A DNA stretch of 64,000 nucleotides from Mycobacterium genavense ATCC 51234. GTDB taxonomy: Bacteria > Actinomycetota > Actinomycetes > Mycobacteriales > Mycobacteriaceae. The stretch's first letter is position 1. Every line of letters starts with the position of its first letter. The notes beneath the pieces are model-generated. The model did no database searches. It was not told where the DNA came from and worked only from the letters and a program-made list of their open reading frames with translations. The position numbers and the translations under genes are program-made. Location: contig NZ_JAGZ01000002.1 in the NCBI RefSeq assembly GCF_000526915.1, positions 496,001-560,000 of the forward strand, written 5' to 3'. Below, piece by piece: positions 13,515 to 24,398 of the stretch.

Positions 13515-16220
13515 TCAACCGACCTGCGCTTTCACGGCGATCTCGGAGCGGACCGCCGCCAGCGCCGCGTCGATACCGGTCGGATTCTTTCCGGAGCCCT
13601 GCGCCAGGTCGGGCTTGCCGCCGCCGCGGCCGTCGACGGCCATGGCGAGCTGCTTGACCAGGTCATTGGCCCGGATCCCTAGGTCTTGAGCGGCCGGATT
13701 CGCGGCGACCACATAGGGCACCATCGCGCCGTCGTCGCCAACGGCGATCAGCGCGACCACCGCGGGATCGCCGCCCAGCTTGCCCTTGATGTCGCCGACG
13801 AGGGAACGCAGATCGGCCGCCGTCATCCCGCCCGCCATCCGCTGCGCCACCACACGGACGTTACCGATTCGCTCCGCACCGGCCGCCGCGTTGGCCGCCG
13901 CGGCCTTGGCACCGGCCTGCCGGGCGCGTTCGAGTTCCTTCTCGGCGGCCTTGAGCCGCTCGACCAAATTGGCCACTCGGGCGGGCACCTCCTCCGACGG
14001 CACCTTCAGCGACGACGCCAGCCCCGCCATCAAAGCCCGCTCCTTGGCCAGGTGCCGAAACGACTCCAGCCCGACGTAGGCCTCCACCCGGCGCACCCCG
14101 GAGCCGATCGACGATTCCCCGAGGATGGTCACCGGGCCGATCTGCGCCGAGTTGTGCACGTGGGTTCCCCCGCACAGCTCCAGCGAGAACGGCCCGCCGA
14201 TCTCGACCACCCGGACCTCGTCGGGATAGGCCTCACCGAAAAGCGCCATGGCGCCCATCGCCTTGGCCTTCTCCAGCGACTCGTGGAAGGTGTGCACCTC
14301 GAAGTCTGCCTGCACGGCCTCGTTGGTGACTTCCTCGATGTCGCTACGCTGCTGGTCGGTCAGCGCGCCCTGCCAGTTGAAGTCGAAGCGCAGATAACCC
14401 GGACGGTTCAGCGACCCGGCCTGAACGGCGTTGGGGCCCAACACTTGTCGCAGTGCGGCGTGCACCATGTGGGTACCCGAGTGGCCCTGAGTGGCGCCCT
14501 TGCGCCAGCCCGGGTCCACCGCCGCGATCACCGTGTCGCCCTCGACGAACTCGCCGGACTCGACGTTGACGCGGTGCACCCAAAGGGTTTTGCCGATCTT
14601 CTGCACGTCGGTGACCGCCGCCCGCGCACTCTCGCCGGAACCCGTCCCGCTGATCGTGCCCTCGTCGGCGATCTGACCACCGGACTCGGCGTACAGCGGC
14701 GTGCGGTCCAACACGAGCTCCACCCGATCGCCGACATCGGCACCATGCGCGACGACCGGAACCCGCTTGCCGTCCACAAAGATGCCCAAAATCCTTGCCT
14801 CGGAGGTCAACTCGTCGAAGCCGATGAACTCGGTCGGTCCGGCGTCGACCAGCTCGCGGTAGGCGGTCAGGTCGGCGTGCGCGTGTTTGCGCGCGGTCGC
14901 ATCGGCCTTGGCCCGGCGGCGCTGCTCGGCCATCAGTTCCCGGAAGCCGACCTCGTCGACCTGCAGGCCGGCCTCCGACGCCATCTCGAGCGTGAGTTCG
15001 ATCGGGAAGCCGTAGGTGTCGTGCAGGGTGAATGCATCGGAGCCGGAAACCACCTTGGCCCCAGCCGCTTTGGTGGTGCCGGCCACTTCCTCGAACAATT
15101 TCGACCCCGACGCCAGGGTGCGGTTGAACGCGGTTTCCTCGGCGACGGCGATGCGCTTGATCCGGTCGAAATCCGCGACGAGTTCCGGATACGACGGACC
15201 CATCGCGTCGCGCACGGTGGTCATCAGATCGCCGACGATCGGGCCTTCGATGCCCAGCAGCTTGGCCGAGCGGATCACCCGGCGCAGCAGCCGGCGCAGC
15301 ACGTAGCCGCGGCCGTCGTTGCCCGGGCTGACGCCGTCGCCGATCAAGATCGCGGCAGTGCGGCTGTGGTCGGCGATCACGCGGTAGCGCACATCGTCGT
15401 CGTGGTTGCCGACGTCGTAGCCGCGTGGGGCACGCGCGGCCACCATGTCGATCACCGGCCGCAGCAGGTCGGTCTCGTAGACGTTGTGCACGCCCTGCAG
15501 GATGAACGCGACCCGCTCCACACCCATGCCGGTGTCGATGTTCTTGCGCGGCAACGGCCCGCGGATCTCGAAGTCTTCCTTGCCGGTTCCCTCGCCGCGC
15601 TCGTTCTGCATGAACACGAGGTTCCAGATCTCGATGTAGCGATCCTCGTTGGCGATCGGGCCGCCCTCGACGCCGAATTCCGGGCCGCGGTCGTAGTAGA
15701 TCTCCGAGGACGGGCCACACGGTCCGGGGATGCCCATCGACCAATAGTTGTCGGCCATGCCGCGGCGCTGGATCCGCTCGGGCGGCAGCCCGGCGATCTC
15801 CTGCCACAACCGCACTGCCTCGTCGTCGTCGAAATAGACCGTCGTCCAAATCTTTTCGGGGTCCAGGCCGTAGCCGCCGTCGGCGACCGAATCGGTCAGC
15901 AAGGACCAGGCCAGCTCGATGGCCTCGCGCTTGAAGTAGTCGCCGAACGAGAAGTTGCCGGCCATCTGGAAGAAGGTGTTGTGCCGGGTGGTGATGCCCA
16001 CCTCGTCGATATCCGGGGTGCGGATGCACTTCTGGATGCTGGTGGCCTTGGTGTAAGGCGGGGTGCGCGCGCCCAAAAAGAACGGCACGAACTGCACCAT
16101 GCCGGCGTTGACGAACAGCAGGTTGGGGTCGTCGAGGATCACCGATGCGCTCGGCACCTCGGTGTGACCCGCCTTCACGAAGTGATCAAGAAATCGCTTC
16201 CTGATCTCGTGTGTCTGCAC
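13515..16220 (-). CDS. alaS: Alanyl-tRNA synthetase
   Basis: A 901-residue class II synthetase. Motif 1 ([15 protein letters not shown]), the motif 2 region ([19 protein letters not shown]) and motif 3 ([15 protein letters not shown]) build the aminoacylation domain. The editing domain has [11 protein letters not shown] and CGGTHVHNS, which supply the zinc and editing residues. The C-terminal coiled coil and C-Ala domain ([18 protein letters not shown]... [12 protein letters not shown]) is complete. It starts at ATG 16218-16220. A long plus-strand open frame opposite it is a codon-bias shadow. Confidence 0.97.
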   Translation of the reverse strand: MQTHEIRKRFLDHFVKAGHTEVPSASVILDDPNLLFVNAGMVQFVPFFLGARTPPYTKATSIQKCIRTPDIDEVGITTRHNTFFQMAGNFSFGDYFKREAIELAWSLLTDSVADGGYGLDPEKIWTTVYFDDDEAVRLWQEIAGLPPERIQRRGMADNYWSMGIPGPCGPSSEIYYDRGPEFGVEGGPIANEDRYIEIWNLVFMQNERGEGTGKEDFEIRGPLPRKNIDTGMGVERVAFILQGVHNVYETDLLRPVIDMVAARAPRGYDVGNHDDDVRYRVIADHSRTAAILIGDGVSPGNDGRGYVLRRLLRRVIRSAKLLGIEGPIVGDLMTTVRDAMGPSYPELVADFDRIKRIAVAEETAFNRTLASGSKLFEEVAGTTKAAGAKVVSGSDAFTLHDTYGFPIELTLEMASEAGLQVDEVGFRELMAEQRRRAKADATARKHAHADLTAYRELVDAGPTEFIGFDELTSEARILGIFVDGKRVPVVAHGADVGDRVELVLDRTPLYAESGGQIADEGTISGTGSGESARAAVTDVQKIGKTLWVHRVNVESGEFVEGDTVIAAVDPGWRKGATQGHSGTHMVHAALRQVLGPNAVQAGSLNRPGYLRFDFNWQGALTDQQRSDIEEVTNEAVQADFEVHTFHESLEKAKAMGAMALFGEAYPDEVRVVEIGGPFSLELCGGTHVHNSAQIGPVTILGESSIGSGVRRVEAYVGLESFRHLAKERALMAGLASSLKVPSEEVPARVANLVERLKAAEKELERARQAGAKAAAANAAAGAERIGNVRVVAQRMAGGMTAADLRSLVGDIKGKLGGDPAVVALIAVGDDGAMVPYVVAANPAAQDLGIRANDLVKQLAMAVDGRGGGKPDLAQGSGKNPTGIDAALAAVRSEIAVKAQVG

Positions 16221-16306
16221 TCTTTTCCGCTTCTTTCCTTAAAGGCTGTCTAACCGCGTTTCGACCGCTCACAGTACCGGGCCCGGTGCCGTCGGTTACT
16301 GAACAG

Positions 16307-16708
16307 CTAACCGTCCAAAAAGCTCAACCGCACCGAGCGCCGCGGGTTGTCCCGGTTGAGGTCGACCAGAACGACGCTTTGCCAGGTGCCCAGCTGCGGC
16401 TCACCCGCGACGACCGGCAGCGTGACCGACGGCGAGACGATCGCCGGCATCACGTGGTCGGCGCCGTGCCCGGGCGAGCCGTGCGCGTGCCGGTAGCGGT
16501 CGTCGCACGGCAACAGCCGTTCCAGCGTGTCGACCAGGTCTTCGTCGGAACCGGCGCCGGTCTCGATGATCGCCACCCCGGCCGTCGCGTGCGGGACGAA
16601 CACGTTGCACAACCCGTCCCCGTAGGAGAAGCAGAACCTGCGCACCGCGTCGGTCAGATCCACGATGCGACGGCTGACAATGTCGACCTCGAGCAGATCC
16701 GTATGCAT
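16307..16708 (-). CDS. YjbQ/UPF0047 family protein (Rv2556c)
   Basis: A 133-residue single-domain protein. Family signatures are GLCNVFVPHATAGVAIIE, DDRYRHAHGS followed by HGADH, and LGTWQSVVLVDLN. The His/Asp/Glu cluster is thought to bind a metal. Some members have thiamine-phosphate synthase activity in vitro, but the physiological role is unsettled. ATG 16706-16708 is the start that gives the usual length. It is the first gene after alaS, separated by 86 bases. It is intact. Confidence 0.85.
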   Translation of the reverse strand: MHTDLLEVDIVSRRIVDLTDAVRRFCFSYGDGLCNVFVPHATAGVAIIETGAGSDEDLVDTLERLLPCDDRYRHAHGSPGHGADHVMPAIVSPSVTLPVVAGEPQLGTWQSVVLVDLNRDNPRRSVRLSFLDG

Positions 16709-16841
16709 CCGATCCAGGGTACGGCGCGAGCCCGCTGACCAGCCAATCGCTTGTGAGCGCGGCCACACGGGCGGACACGCCGCGACCGCGCCGCGCAGCC
16801 ATGCCAGGAGGTGATCGGTAGGAGGAAGGTATTTGGTGGGA

Positions 16842-16857
16842 CCGGTGGCGCCACCGG
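16842..16857. promoter_or_regulatory. 16-bp perfect palindrome upstream of the Rv2557-like gene
   Basis: CCGGTGGCGCCACCGG is its own reverse complement and ends 30 bases before the GTG start at 16888, in the only 179-base gap between the YjbQ gene and the divergent Rv2557-like gene. It could be an operator. GC-rich palindromes also arise by chance in this genome, so this is tentative. Confidence 0.35.
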
Positions 16858-16887
16858 GGGTGCTGCCCCGAATTAGTAGGAGCCATC

Positions 16888-17511
16888 GTGTACGCACGCT
16901 CTTTCACCATCGACGGGCAACCCTTGTCGGTCGACATCGGAATCGCCCATGTCCGCAATGTCGTGATGCCGGGAATGCAGGAGACCGACGGCTACATCGG
17001 GCTGTCGCTGTTGGTCGACCGGCAGTCCGGCCGCTGCATCGCCACCAGTTCCTGGGAGTCCATCGCATCGATGCGCGCCAGCGCCGAGCGGGTGGCGATC
17101 ATTCGTGACCACGTCGCGTTGATGTTCGACGGCAGCGCCAGCGTCGAAGAGTGGCACATCGCGTCGCTGCACCGCCGTCACCGGTCGCACGAGGGCGCGT
17201 TTGTGCGTGCCACCTGGCTCAAGGTGGTGCCCGGTCAGCTCGAGCGATCGATGGACTTCTATCGGATGGCGGTGCTGCCGGAGATGGAGCGTCTCGAGGG
17301 GTTCTGCAGCGCCAGCCTGATGATCGACCACCCGGCCGGGCGGCGAGCGGTGTCCTGCTCGACGTTCGACAGCCAGGAGGCGATGGCCCGAAACAGCGAC
17401 GAGGCCAGCCAACTGCGCAGCCGGCGGGCACGCGAGCTGGGCGCCGAGATCGTCGACGTCGCCGAGTTCGAGCTGGCGATCGCGCGGCTGCGGGTTCCCG
17501 AACTGGTCTGA
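16888..17511 (+). CDS. Conserved hypothetical protein (Rv2557/Rv2558 family)
   Basis: A 207-residue soluble protein from GTG 16888-16890, with GGAG seven bases upstream. The two halves look alike in composition and may be two ferredoxin-like/ABM-type domains ([17 protein letters not shown] in the first, [16 protein letters not shown] in the second), the arrangement expected for a dimeric alpha/beta-barrel fold. M. tuberculosis has two adjacent paralogues that respond to starvation (from memory); only one copy is present here. No catalytic residues are evident. Confidence 0.8.
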   Translation: MYARSFTIDGQPLSVDIGIAHVRNVVMPGMQETDGYIGLSLLVDRQSGRCIATSSWESIASMRASAERVAIIRDHVALMFDGSASVEEWHIASLHRRHRSHEGAFVRATWLKVVPGQLERSMDFYRMAVLPEMERLEGFCSASLMIDHPAGRRAVSCSTFDSQEAMARNSDEASQLRSRRARELGAEIVDVAEFELAIARLRVPELV

Positions 17512-17514
17512 GCC

Positions 17515-18858
17515 CTAGTCGCGCCTGCGGCGGATGATCGCGCGCAGCCGCTCCAGGCGACCGGTGATTTCGCGTTCGACGCCGCGCCCGGTGGGCCGGT
17601 AGTAGTCGACGCCCGCCAGCTCGTCGGGCGGATATTGTTGCGCGACAACACCATCCGGGTGGTCGTGAGCGTACTTGTAACCCTGCGCGTGGCCCAGTGC
17701 GGCCGCTCCCGAGTAGTGGCCGTCGCGCAGATGGGCCGGCACCAGGCCCGCCTTGCCCGCCTTGATGTCGTTCATCGCCGCGGCCAGTGCGGTGGTCACC
17801 GCGTTCGACTTCGGGGCGGTGGCCAGGTGAATGGTGGCGTGCGCCAAGGTCAATTGGGCCTCGGGCATGCCGATCAGCGCCACCGTCTGCGCGGCGGCCA
17901 CCGCGATCTGCAGCGCCGTCGGGTCGGCCATGCCGATGTCCTCGCTGGCCAGGATCATCAGCCGCCGCGCGACGAACCGCGGGTCCTCCCCCGCGACCAG
18001 CATGCGGGCCAAATAGTGCAGCGCCGCGTCGACGTCGGAGCCGCGCACCGATTTGATGAACGCGCTGATGACGTCGTAGTGCTGATCGCCGTCGCGGTCG
18101 TAACGCACGGCGGCCTTGTCCAGCGATTGCTCGACGGCCGCCACCGTCAGCTCGCCGCCCGCCGCAACGGTTCCGGCCGCGACCTCCAGCGCGGTCAGCG
18201 CGCGACGGGCGTCGCCGGCGGCCAATTGCACCAGCAGCTCGATCGCGTCGGGCGCGACGCCGATCTGGCCGCCCAGGCCCCGCGGATCGTCGATCGCGCG
18301 CTGCACCACGGTGCGGATGTCGTCGGCCGTCAGCGGGCGCAGCTGCAGGATCAACGACCGCGACAACAGCGGCGCCACCACCGAGAACGACGGGTTCTCG
18401 GTCGTCGCCGCGACCAGCAGCACCACCCGGTTCTCCACCGCGGAGAGCAGCGCGTCCTGCTGGGTTTTGGAGAACCGGTGCACCTCGTCGATGAACAGCA
18501 CCGTCTGCTCGCCGGATAGCAGCGCCTGGCGGGCCTTGTCGATGACCGCCCGGACCTCTTTGACGCCCGCCGACAACGCGGACAGCGCTTCGAACCGGCG
18601 CCCGGTCGCTTGCGAGACCAACGCCGCCAGCGTCGTCTTGCCGCTGCCCGGCGGGCCGTACAGGATGGCCGAGGCCACCCCCGAGCCCTCGACCAGTCGG
18701 CGCAACGGCGACCCGGGCCCCAGCAAGTGGTCCTGACCGACGACCTCGTCCAGCGAGGCCGGGCGAATCCGCACCGCCAGCGGCGCGTTGGCCGGCGCGA
18801 CGAGCGCGTCGTCGGCCGTCCGCGACTCGCCGGGCAGGTCAAACAGACCGTCGGACAC
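17515..18858 (-). CDS. rarA: AAA+ ATPase RarA/MgsA (Rv2559c)
   Basis: A 447-residue replication-associated recombination ATPase, clamp-loader related. Walker A is [12 protein letters not shown], Walker B is [20 protein letters not shown], and the sensor 1 region is [14 protein letters not shown]. The C-terminal MgsA tetramerisation domain carries [31 protein letters not shown] and [11 protein letters not shown]. The start is taken at GTG 18856-18858, which gives (V/M)SDGLFD as in M. tuberculosis. ATG 18868-18870 is four codons upstream. The frame stays open much further upstream, but that part is low-complexity shadow. Confidence 0.92.
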   Translation of the reverse strand: MSDGLFDLPGESRTADDALVAPANAPLAVRIRPASLDEVVGQDHLLGPGSPLRRLVEGSGVASAILYGPPGSGKTTLAALVSQATGRRFEALSALSAGVKEVRAVIDKARQALLSGEQTVLFIDEVHRFSKTQQDALLSAVENRVVLLVAATTENPSFSVVAPLLSRSLILQLRPLTADDIRTVVQRAIDDPRGLGGQIGVAPDAIELLVQLAAGDARRALTALEVAAGTVAAGGELTVAAVEQSLDKAAVRYDRDGDQHYDVISAFIKSVRGSDVDAALHYLARMLVAGEDPRFVARRLMILASEDIGMADPTALQIAVAAAQTVALIGMPEAQLTLAHATIHLATAPKSNAVTTALAAAMNDIKAGKAGLVPAHLRDGHYSGAAALGHAQGYKYAHDHPDGVVAQQYPPDELAGVDYYRPTGRGVEREITGRLERLRAIIRRRRD

Positions 18859-18970
18859 GGCTTCAGGCATACCACGCGGACCGGACAGGTACGCGCGGCG
18901 GCGCGACGGCCCGGAAGACCGCCCGGAGACGAGCCCCGAAGCAAGCAAAGCCCAACCCTCGCTCCCCCGG

Positions 18971-19009
18971 CGCATATTTGCTAAGTTCCGGGTTGCCAGG
19001 TTCCGCGCA
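18971..19009 (+). repeat. Upstream element shared with the next paralogue (copy 1)
   Basis: The stretch before the first Pro/Gly-rich membrane gene closely matches 20112-20146 before the second. The last 19 bases, GGTTGCCAGGTTCCGCGCA (18991-19009), are identical at 20128-20146. A TTAGGACGGCA ribosome-binding region is also shared. The promoter/leader was therefore duplicated with the gene, or conserved as a regulatory site. Confidence 0.7.
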
Positions 19010-19049
19010 GGTGCCCGCAAGCCATTCCGACAGCAAATTAGGACGGCAA

Positions 19050-20075
19050 ATGAGCCAGCCTCCCGAACAACCCGCTGACCCGGCCGAGCCCTTCGGCGCC
19101 GACCCGAACCCCCCGGGCTACGGCGCACCGCCTCCGCCGCCCCCGGGCTACGGCCCGCCCCCGGGATACGGCCCGCCGCCGGGCGGCTACACCCCACCGC
19201 CTCCCCCGCCGCCCGGCTACGGCGCACCGCCTCCCTCGCCGCCGGGCTACGGTGCACCGCCGGCGAACTACCCGCCGCCGCCCGGCTACGGCGGCTATGG
19301 CGCCCCGGCCTCCCCACAGTTCGACGTCACCGAGGCGCTGAAGTGGGCGTGGGGCAAGTTCCAGCAAAACATCGCCGCACTGGTCGTCCCGGTCTTGATC
19401 TACGTCGCGGTGATCACCGTGTTCGCCCTGATCGCCGCGCTGCTGCCGATGGTTTTCGGGGAAAGCACCACCACGACGTACACCGACAGCTACGGCGAGA
19501 CCACCAGCGGCGTCGACATCGCGTACGGCCCGGCGTCGATCGCCGTCATGATCGTCGGCTACGTGTTGCTCTTCATCGCCGCGATCTACATGCATGCGGG
19601 GGTGACGACCGGTGCCCTGGACATCGCCGACGGCAAGCCGGTGACGATCGGCACATTTTTCCGGCCGCGCAATGTCGGCTCCGTGTTCGTCGTCGCGTTG
19701 CTGGTCGCGGCCGGCACCGTGGTCGGCACGATCCTGTGCGTCATTCCCGGCATCATCTTCGCCTTCCTGACCTTGTTCGCGATCCCGTTCGCCGTCGACC
19801 GGTCGCTGTCACCGGTGGAATCCATCAAGGCCAGCATCGCGACGACGCGGGCGAACATCGGCCCGTCGCTGTTGTCGTGGCTGGTGCAGTACGCGGTGGT
19901 GCTGGTCGGTGAATTGCTGTGCGGCGTGGGCATCATCGCGGCCATACCGGTTGCCGCGCTGATCCAGGTGTACACCTACCGCAAGCTGTCCGGCGGTCAG
20001 GTCGTTCCGCTCGAGCAGCCCGGCTACCCGGCGGGACCGCCCGCCGGTCCCCCACCCGGACAGCAGTTCGCCTAG
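19050..20075 (+). CDS. Proline/glycine/tyrosine-rich multi-TM membrane protein (Rv2560-like), copy 1
   Basis: A 341-residue protein. Residues about 17-90 are a low-complexity tail of PPPGYG-type repeats. They are followed by an amphipathic [14 protein letters not shown] stretch and about five or six TM segments ([57 protein letters not shown] and others). A short Pro/Gly tail closes it. ATG 19050 has AGGA eight bases upstream. Function is unknown. A cytosolic Pro/Gly/Tyr tail on a membrane domain suggests scaffolding, but that is inference. It is intact. Confidence 0.85.
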   Translation: MSQPPEQPADPAEPFGADPNPPGYGAPPPPPPGYGPPPGYGPPPGGYTPPPPPPPGYGAPPPSPPGYGAPPANYPPPPGYGGYGAPASPQFDVTEALKWAWGKFQQNIAALVVPVLIYVAVITVFALIAALLPMVFGESTTTTYTDSYGETTSGVDIAYGPASIAVMIVGYVLLFIAAIYMHAGVTTGALDIADGKPVTIGTFFRPRNVGSVFVVALLVAAGTVVGTILCVIPGIIFAFLTLFAIPFAVDRSLSPVESIKASIATTRANIGPSLLSWLVQYAVVLVGELLCGVGIIAAIPVAALIQVYTYRKLSGGQVVPLEQPGYPAGPPAGPPPGQQFA

Positions 20076-20111
20076 CCCCGATAGGCCGCGTCGATCCTCG
20101 CTACCCCACCG

Positions 20112-20146
20112 CGCATTTGTTAGGTTCGGTTGCCAGGTTCCGCGCA
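20112..20146 (+). repeat. Upstream element shared with the previous paralogue (copy 2)
   Basis: Matches 18971-19009 with a few substitutions and small gaps; 20128-20146 is identical to 18991-19009. It lies 15 bases before the ATG at 20161. Confidence 0.7.
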
Positions 20147-20160
20147 CGTTAGGACGGCAC

Positions 20161-21005
20161 ATGAGCCAGCCCCCGCCTCCCGGTTACGGCCCGCCGCCCG
20201 GCTACGGCGCACCTCCCCCGGTTACCCGCCGCCGGGCTACGGCGGCCCGGTTAAACCGCCATTCCGCGTCGCCGAGGCGTTCGGCTGGGCCTGGAACACC
20301 TTCACCAGGAACGCCGTCGCGTTGATCGTTCCCACCCTGGTTTACGCGCTGCTGTTCGCCGCGGCGTCCACGCTGAACTTTGTCGACCAGAACATGAGCT
20401 CGAATGTGACACCGTACGACTCTTCCGACTACGACTTCAGCTTCGCGGCCAACCTCAGTCCCACCGGAATGGCCATCGTGGGGCTCGGCTACGTCGTGTC
20501 CTTGATCGTGACCGCGTTCGCCCAGGCCGGGTTCCTGTCGGGGTGCCTGGACCTCGCCGACGGGCAGCCGGTGAACATCGGATCCTTCTTCAAGCCGCGC
20601 AACCTCGGCATGGCGTTTCTCGCCGCGTTCCTGGTCAGCATCCTCACCTCGATCGGTTACGCCGCGTGCTTCCTCCCCGGAATCGTGGTGGGCATCTTCA
20701 CTCAATTCGTCATCCTGTTCGTCGTCGACCGCTCGGAGAACGCCGTCAAGGGGTTCTCGTCGGGCTTCTCGTTGGCCGGGTCGAATTTCGTCAATGCCCT
20801 GCTGGTGTGGCTGGTGACGGCGGCGACAGTTTTCGTCGGCCTGGTGGCCTGCGGTGTCGGTGTGTTGGTGGCGGCCCCCGTCGCGGCACTGATCCTGACC
20901 TACTCCTACCGCAAGCTTTCGGGTGGTCAGGTGGTGCCGGTGCAGCAGCCCGGCTACCAGCCGGGACCGCCGCCCGGTCCGCCTCCGGGGCCGGCGCCCG
21001 CGTAG
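20161..21005 (+). pseudogene. Proline/glycine-rich multi-TM membrane protein, copy 2, frameshifted in the N-terminal repeat
   Basis: The ATG at 20161-20163 follows TTAGGACGGCAC and reads [20 protein letters not shown]. It then loses frame near 20218, where CCCCCGGTTACC appears to lack one G. The next frame continues GYPPPGYGGPVKPPFRVAEAF and runs intact through about five TM segments to TAG 21003-21005. It is about 57% as long in its tail as copy 1. The whole membrane part is open, so a weak downstream or alternative start (TTG 20130 in the second frame) could still make protein. A one-base indel in a C/G run also makes this the break most open to read error. Confidence 0.6.
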
Positions 21006-21070
21006 CCACGCTGCACCGCCGACCCGCCACGCGCTGCGGTGCTGCTGCCCTTGTGATGAGATCAGCGGTT

Positions 21071-24000
21071 ATGAGCATCAAAGTTGCGCTGGAGCATCGC
21101 ACCAGCTACACCTTTGACCGGCTGGTGTCGGTGTTCCCGCACGTCGTGCGGCTGCGCCCGGCTCCGCACTCGCGTACACCCATCGAGGCCTACTCGCTGC
21201 GCGTCGAGCCCGCCGACCACTTCATCAACTGGCAACAGGACGCGCTCGGCAATTTCCTTGCCCGGCTTGTGTTTCCGAACCCCATGCAGCAGTTGACGAT
21301 CACCGTCGGGCTCATCGCCGACCTCAAGGTGATCAACCCGTTCGACTTCTTCATCGAGGACTGGGCCGAAAATGGCCTCCCGCTTCGGGATTGATCTATC
21401 CCAAGACACTTGCCGACGACCTCAAGCCCTACCTGCGGCCCGTCGACGAGGACACCGAAGGCTCGGGCCCCGGCGAGCTGGCGCAGGCATGGGTGCGGAG
21501 CTTCTCGGTCCCCGAGGGCACCCGCACCATCGACTTCCTGGTCGCGCTCAACCGGGCGGTCAACGCCGACGTGGCCTACAGCCTGCGCATGGAACCCGGC
21601 GTCCAGACACCGGATTTCACGCTGCGCACCGGCGTCGGATCGTGCCGGGATTCGGCATGGCTGCTGGTGTCGATCCTGCGCCAGTTCGGGCTGGCCGCCC
21701 GGTTCGTCTCCGGCTACCTGGTGCAGCTGGCCTCCGACGTCGAAGCCCTCGACTGCCCGTCCGGGCCCGCGGCCGATTTCACCGACCTGCATGCGTGGAC
21801 CGAGGTGTACATTCCCGGCGCCGGCTGAATCGGGCTGGATCCCACCTCGGGGCTGTTCGCCGGTGAGGGCCACATCCCGCTGGCGGCCACGCCGCATCCC
21901 TCCAGCGCAGCCCCCATCACCGGCAGCACCGAACAGTGTGAGACCACGCTGGAGTTCTCCAACACCGTCACCCGCATCCACGAGGATCCGTGCGTCACCC
22001 TGCCCTACACCGACGCGGCCTGGGAGACGATCTGCGCGGTCGGCCGCGGCGTCGACGAACGGCTCGCCGCCGGCGATGTCCGGCTGACGGTGGGCGGCGA
22101 ACCCACCTTCGTCTCGGTCGACAATCAGGTCGACGAAAAGTGGACGACCGCGTCCGACGGGCCGCACAAGCGACAGCGCGCGTCCGAGCTGGCCGCCCGT
22201 TTGAAAGCGGTGTGGGCCCCCCGCGGACTGATCCATCGCGGGCAGGGCCGGTGGTATCCGGGAGAACCGTTGCCGCGCTGGCAGATTGGAATCTACTGGC
22301 GCACCGACGGGTTGCCGCTGTGGACCGACGACACGCTGCTGGCCGACCCGTGGACCCAACAGCCGACGAGTTCGACAGCCGACAACGAGACGGCGTACAA
22401 GGTGCTCGCCGAGGTCGCCGAGGGTCTGGGGTTGCCACTGTCCCAGGTGCGGCCGGCCTTCGAGGACCCGTTGGCCCGGCTCGCGGCCAAAGTCCGCCTG
22501 CCCCAGGGCGGCCCGGTCGAACCCGGCGACGACCTCGCCGACGACGACACCGCGGCGCGCGCCGCGCTGCTGGCTCACCTCGACGAAACCACCACGGAAC
22601 CAGCCGCATTCGTGCTGCCGCTGCACCGCCGCGACGACGGAACCGGTTGGGCCAGCGCGAACTGGCAGCTGCGCCGCGGGCGCATCGTGCTACTCGAGGG
22701 CGATTCGCCGGCGGGGCTGCGGCTGCCGCTGAAGTCGGTCAGCTGGCAGCCGCCGCGCCCGTCGTTCCACGCCGATCCGCTGGCCGTCGGCCACGCGCTG
22801 TCCACGGAGTCGACCGGCGCGGTGGTCGAAGACGCCGAGACCGCACCGCCCACCGCGATAATCGCCGAGGTCCGCGACGGGCTGCTGTACCTGTTCCTGC
22901 CGCCCACCGAGGCGCTGGAGCACTTCGTCGACCTCGTCGGGCGTATCCGAGGCCGCGGCGGCCAAGACGCAGCGCCCGGTTGTGATCGAGGGCTACGGTC
23001 CGCCGCCGGACCCGCGGCTGCAGTCGACGACGATCACGCCCGACCCCGGTGTGATCGAAGTCAACGTCGCGCCGACCACCAGCTTCGACGAACAGCGCCA
23101 GCAGCTCGAAACCCTGTACGAGCAAGCCAGATTGGCCCGGTTGTCCACGGAGTCGTTCGACGTCGACGGCAGCCACGGCGGCACTGGAGGCGGCAACCAC
23201 ATCACCCTCGGCGGCGTAACGCCCGCGGACTCGCCGCTGCTGCGCCGCCCGGATCTGCTGGTGTCGCTGCTGACCTACTGGCAGCGGCACCCGTCGCTGT
23301 CCTACCTGTTCGCCGGCCGCTTCGTCGGCACCACCTCCCAGGCGCCCCGGGTCGACGAGGGCCGCGCCGAGGCGCTGTACGAGCTGGAGATCGCGTTCGC
23401 CGAAATCGCCCGGCTTGCTGCGTCATCCACGGGTCGACCACCACAACCGTGGCTGACCGACCGCGCGCTGCGGCACCTGCTGACCGACATCACCGGCAAC
23501 ACCCACCGGGCCGAGTTCTGTATCGACAAGCTCTACAGCCCCGACAGCCCCCGCGGCCGGCTCGGCCTGCTGGAGCTGCGCGGGTTCGAGATGCCGCCGC
23601 ATCTGCGCATGGCGATGGTGCAGTCGCTGCTGGTGCGCTCGCTGGTGTCCTGGTTCTGGGACGAGCCGCTGCGCGCCCCGCTGATCCGGCACGGCCCCAA
23701 TCTGCACGGTCGATACCTGTTGCCGCACTTCCTGATTCACGACATTGCCGACGTGGCTGCCGATCTGCGCGCACACGGCATCGCGTTCGAGACCAGCTGG
23801 CTGGACCCGTTCACCGAGTTCCGCTTCCCGCGCATCGGCACCGCCGTCTTCGACGGCGTCGAGATCGAGCTGCGTGGGGCGATCGAGCCGTGGAACACCC
23901 TCGGCGAGGAGGCCACCGCGACCGGCACCGCCCGCTACGTCGACTCCTCGGTCGAGCGGCTGCAGATCCGCATCATCGGCGCCGACCGGCACCGCTACGT

Positions 24001-24398
24001 GGTGACCTGCAACGGCTACCCGGTGCCGCTGCTGGCCACCGACAACCCCGACATCCATGTGGGCGGGGTGCGGTACAAGGCGTGGCAGCCGCCCAGCGCG
24101 CTGCACCCGACGATCACCACCGACGTGCCGTTGCAGTTCGAGCTCATCGACCTGACGTCGGGCACCTCCCGCGGCGGCTGCACCTACCACGTCGCCCATC
24201 CCGGCGGGCGCGCCTACGACGAACCGCCCGTCAACGCCGTGGAGGCCGAGGCGCGGCGCGCGGCGGTTCGAGGCGACCGGCTTCACCCCGGGCAAACTGG
24301 ACCTGTCCGGCATCCGGGAGAAGCAGGCCCGGATATTCACCGACATCGGCGCGCCGGGCATTCTCGACCTGCGGCGCGTGCGTACCGTGCAGCGGTGA
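21071..24398 (+). pseudogene. Transglutaminase-like protein with DUF2126 (Rv2566), four disruptions
   Basis: The intact family member is about 1,140 residues: transglutaminase N-domain, transglutaminase core and a long DUF2126 region. Here the ATG at 21071 gives MSIKVALEHRTSYTFDRL. The first break is near 21391, where EDWAE is followed by foreign sequence and TGA. The second is TGA at 21826-21828, replacing the Trp in YIPGAG(W)IGLDPTSG between the catalytic His and Asp. The third is an extra C near 22955. The fourth is a one-base shift near 24260. All family sequence between the breaks is readable, including the core Cys in GSCRDSAWLL and DLHAWTEVYIPG. The real stop is TGA 24396-24398. Confidence 0.93.

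Noticed and set aside
13686..16253. 855-codon open frame on the plus strand opposite alaS
   Set aside because: A shadow of high-GC codon bias; its residues are Arg/His/Val-rich without any domain, and alaS on the other strand is complete.
17515..19317. 600-residue version of rarA with a long N-terminus
   Set aside because: The extra part is Arg/Ser/Gly-rich low complexity and overlaps the next gene's coding region antisense; the family start is near 18858.
19050..19330. PPPGYG repeats as a PE/PPE or CRISPR-like feature
   Set aside because: They are in-frame low-complexity codons of one membrane protein; there are no PE/PPE motifs and no regular spacers.
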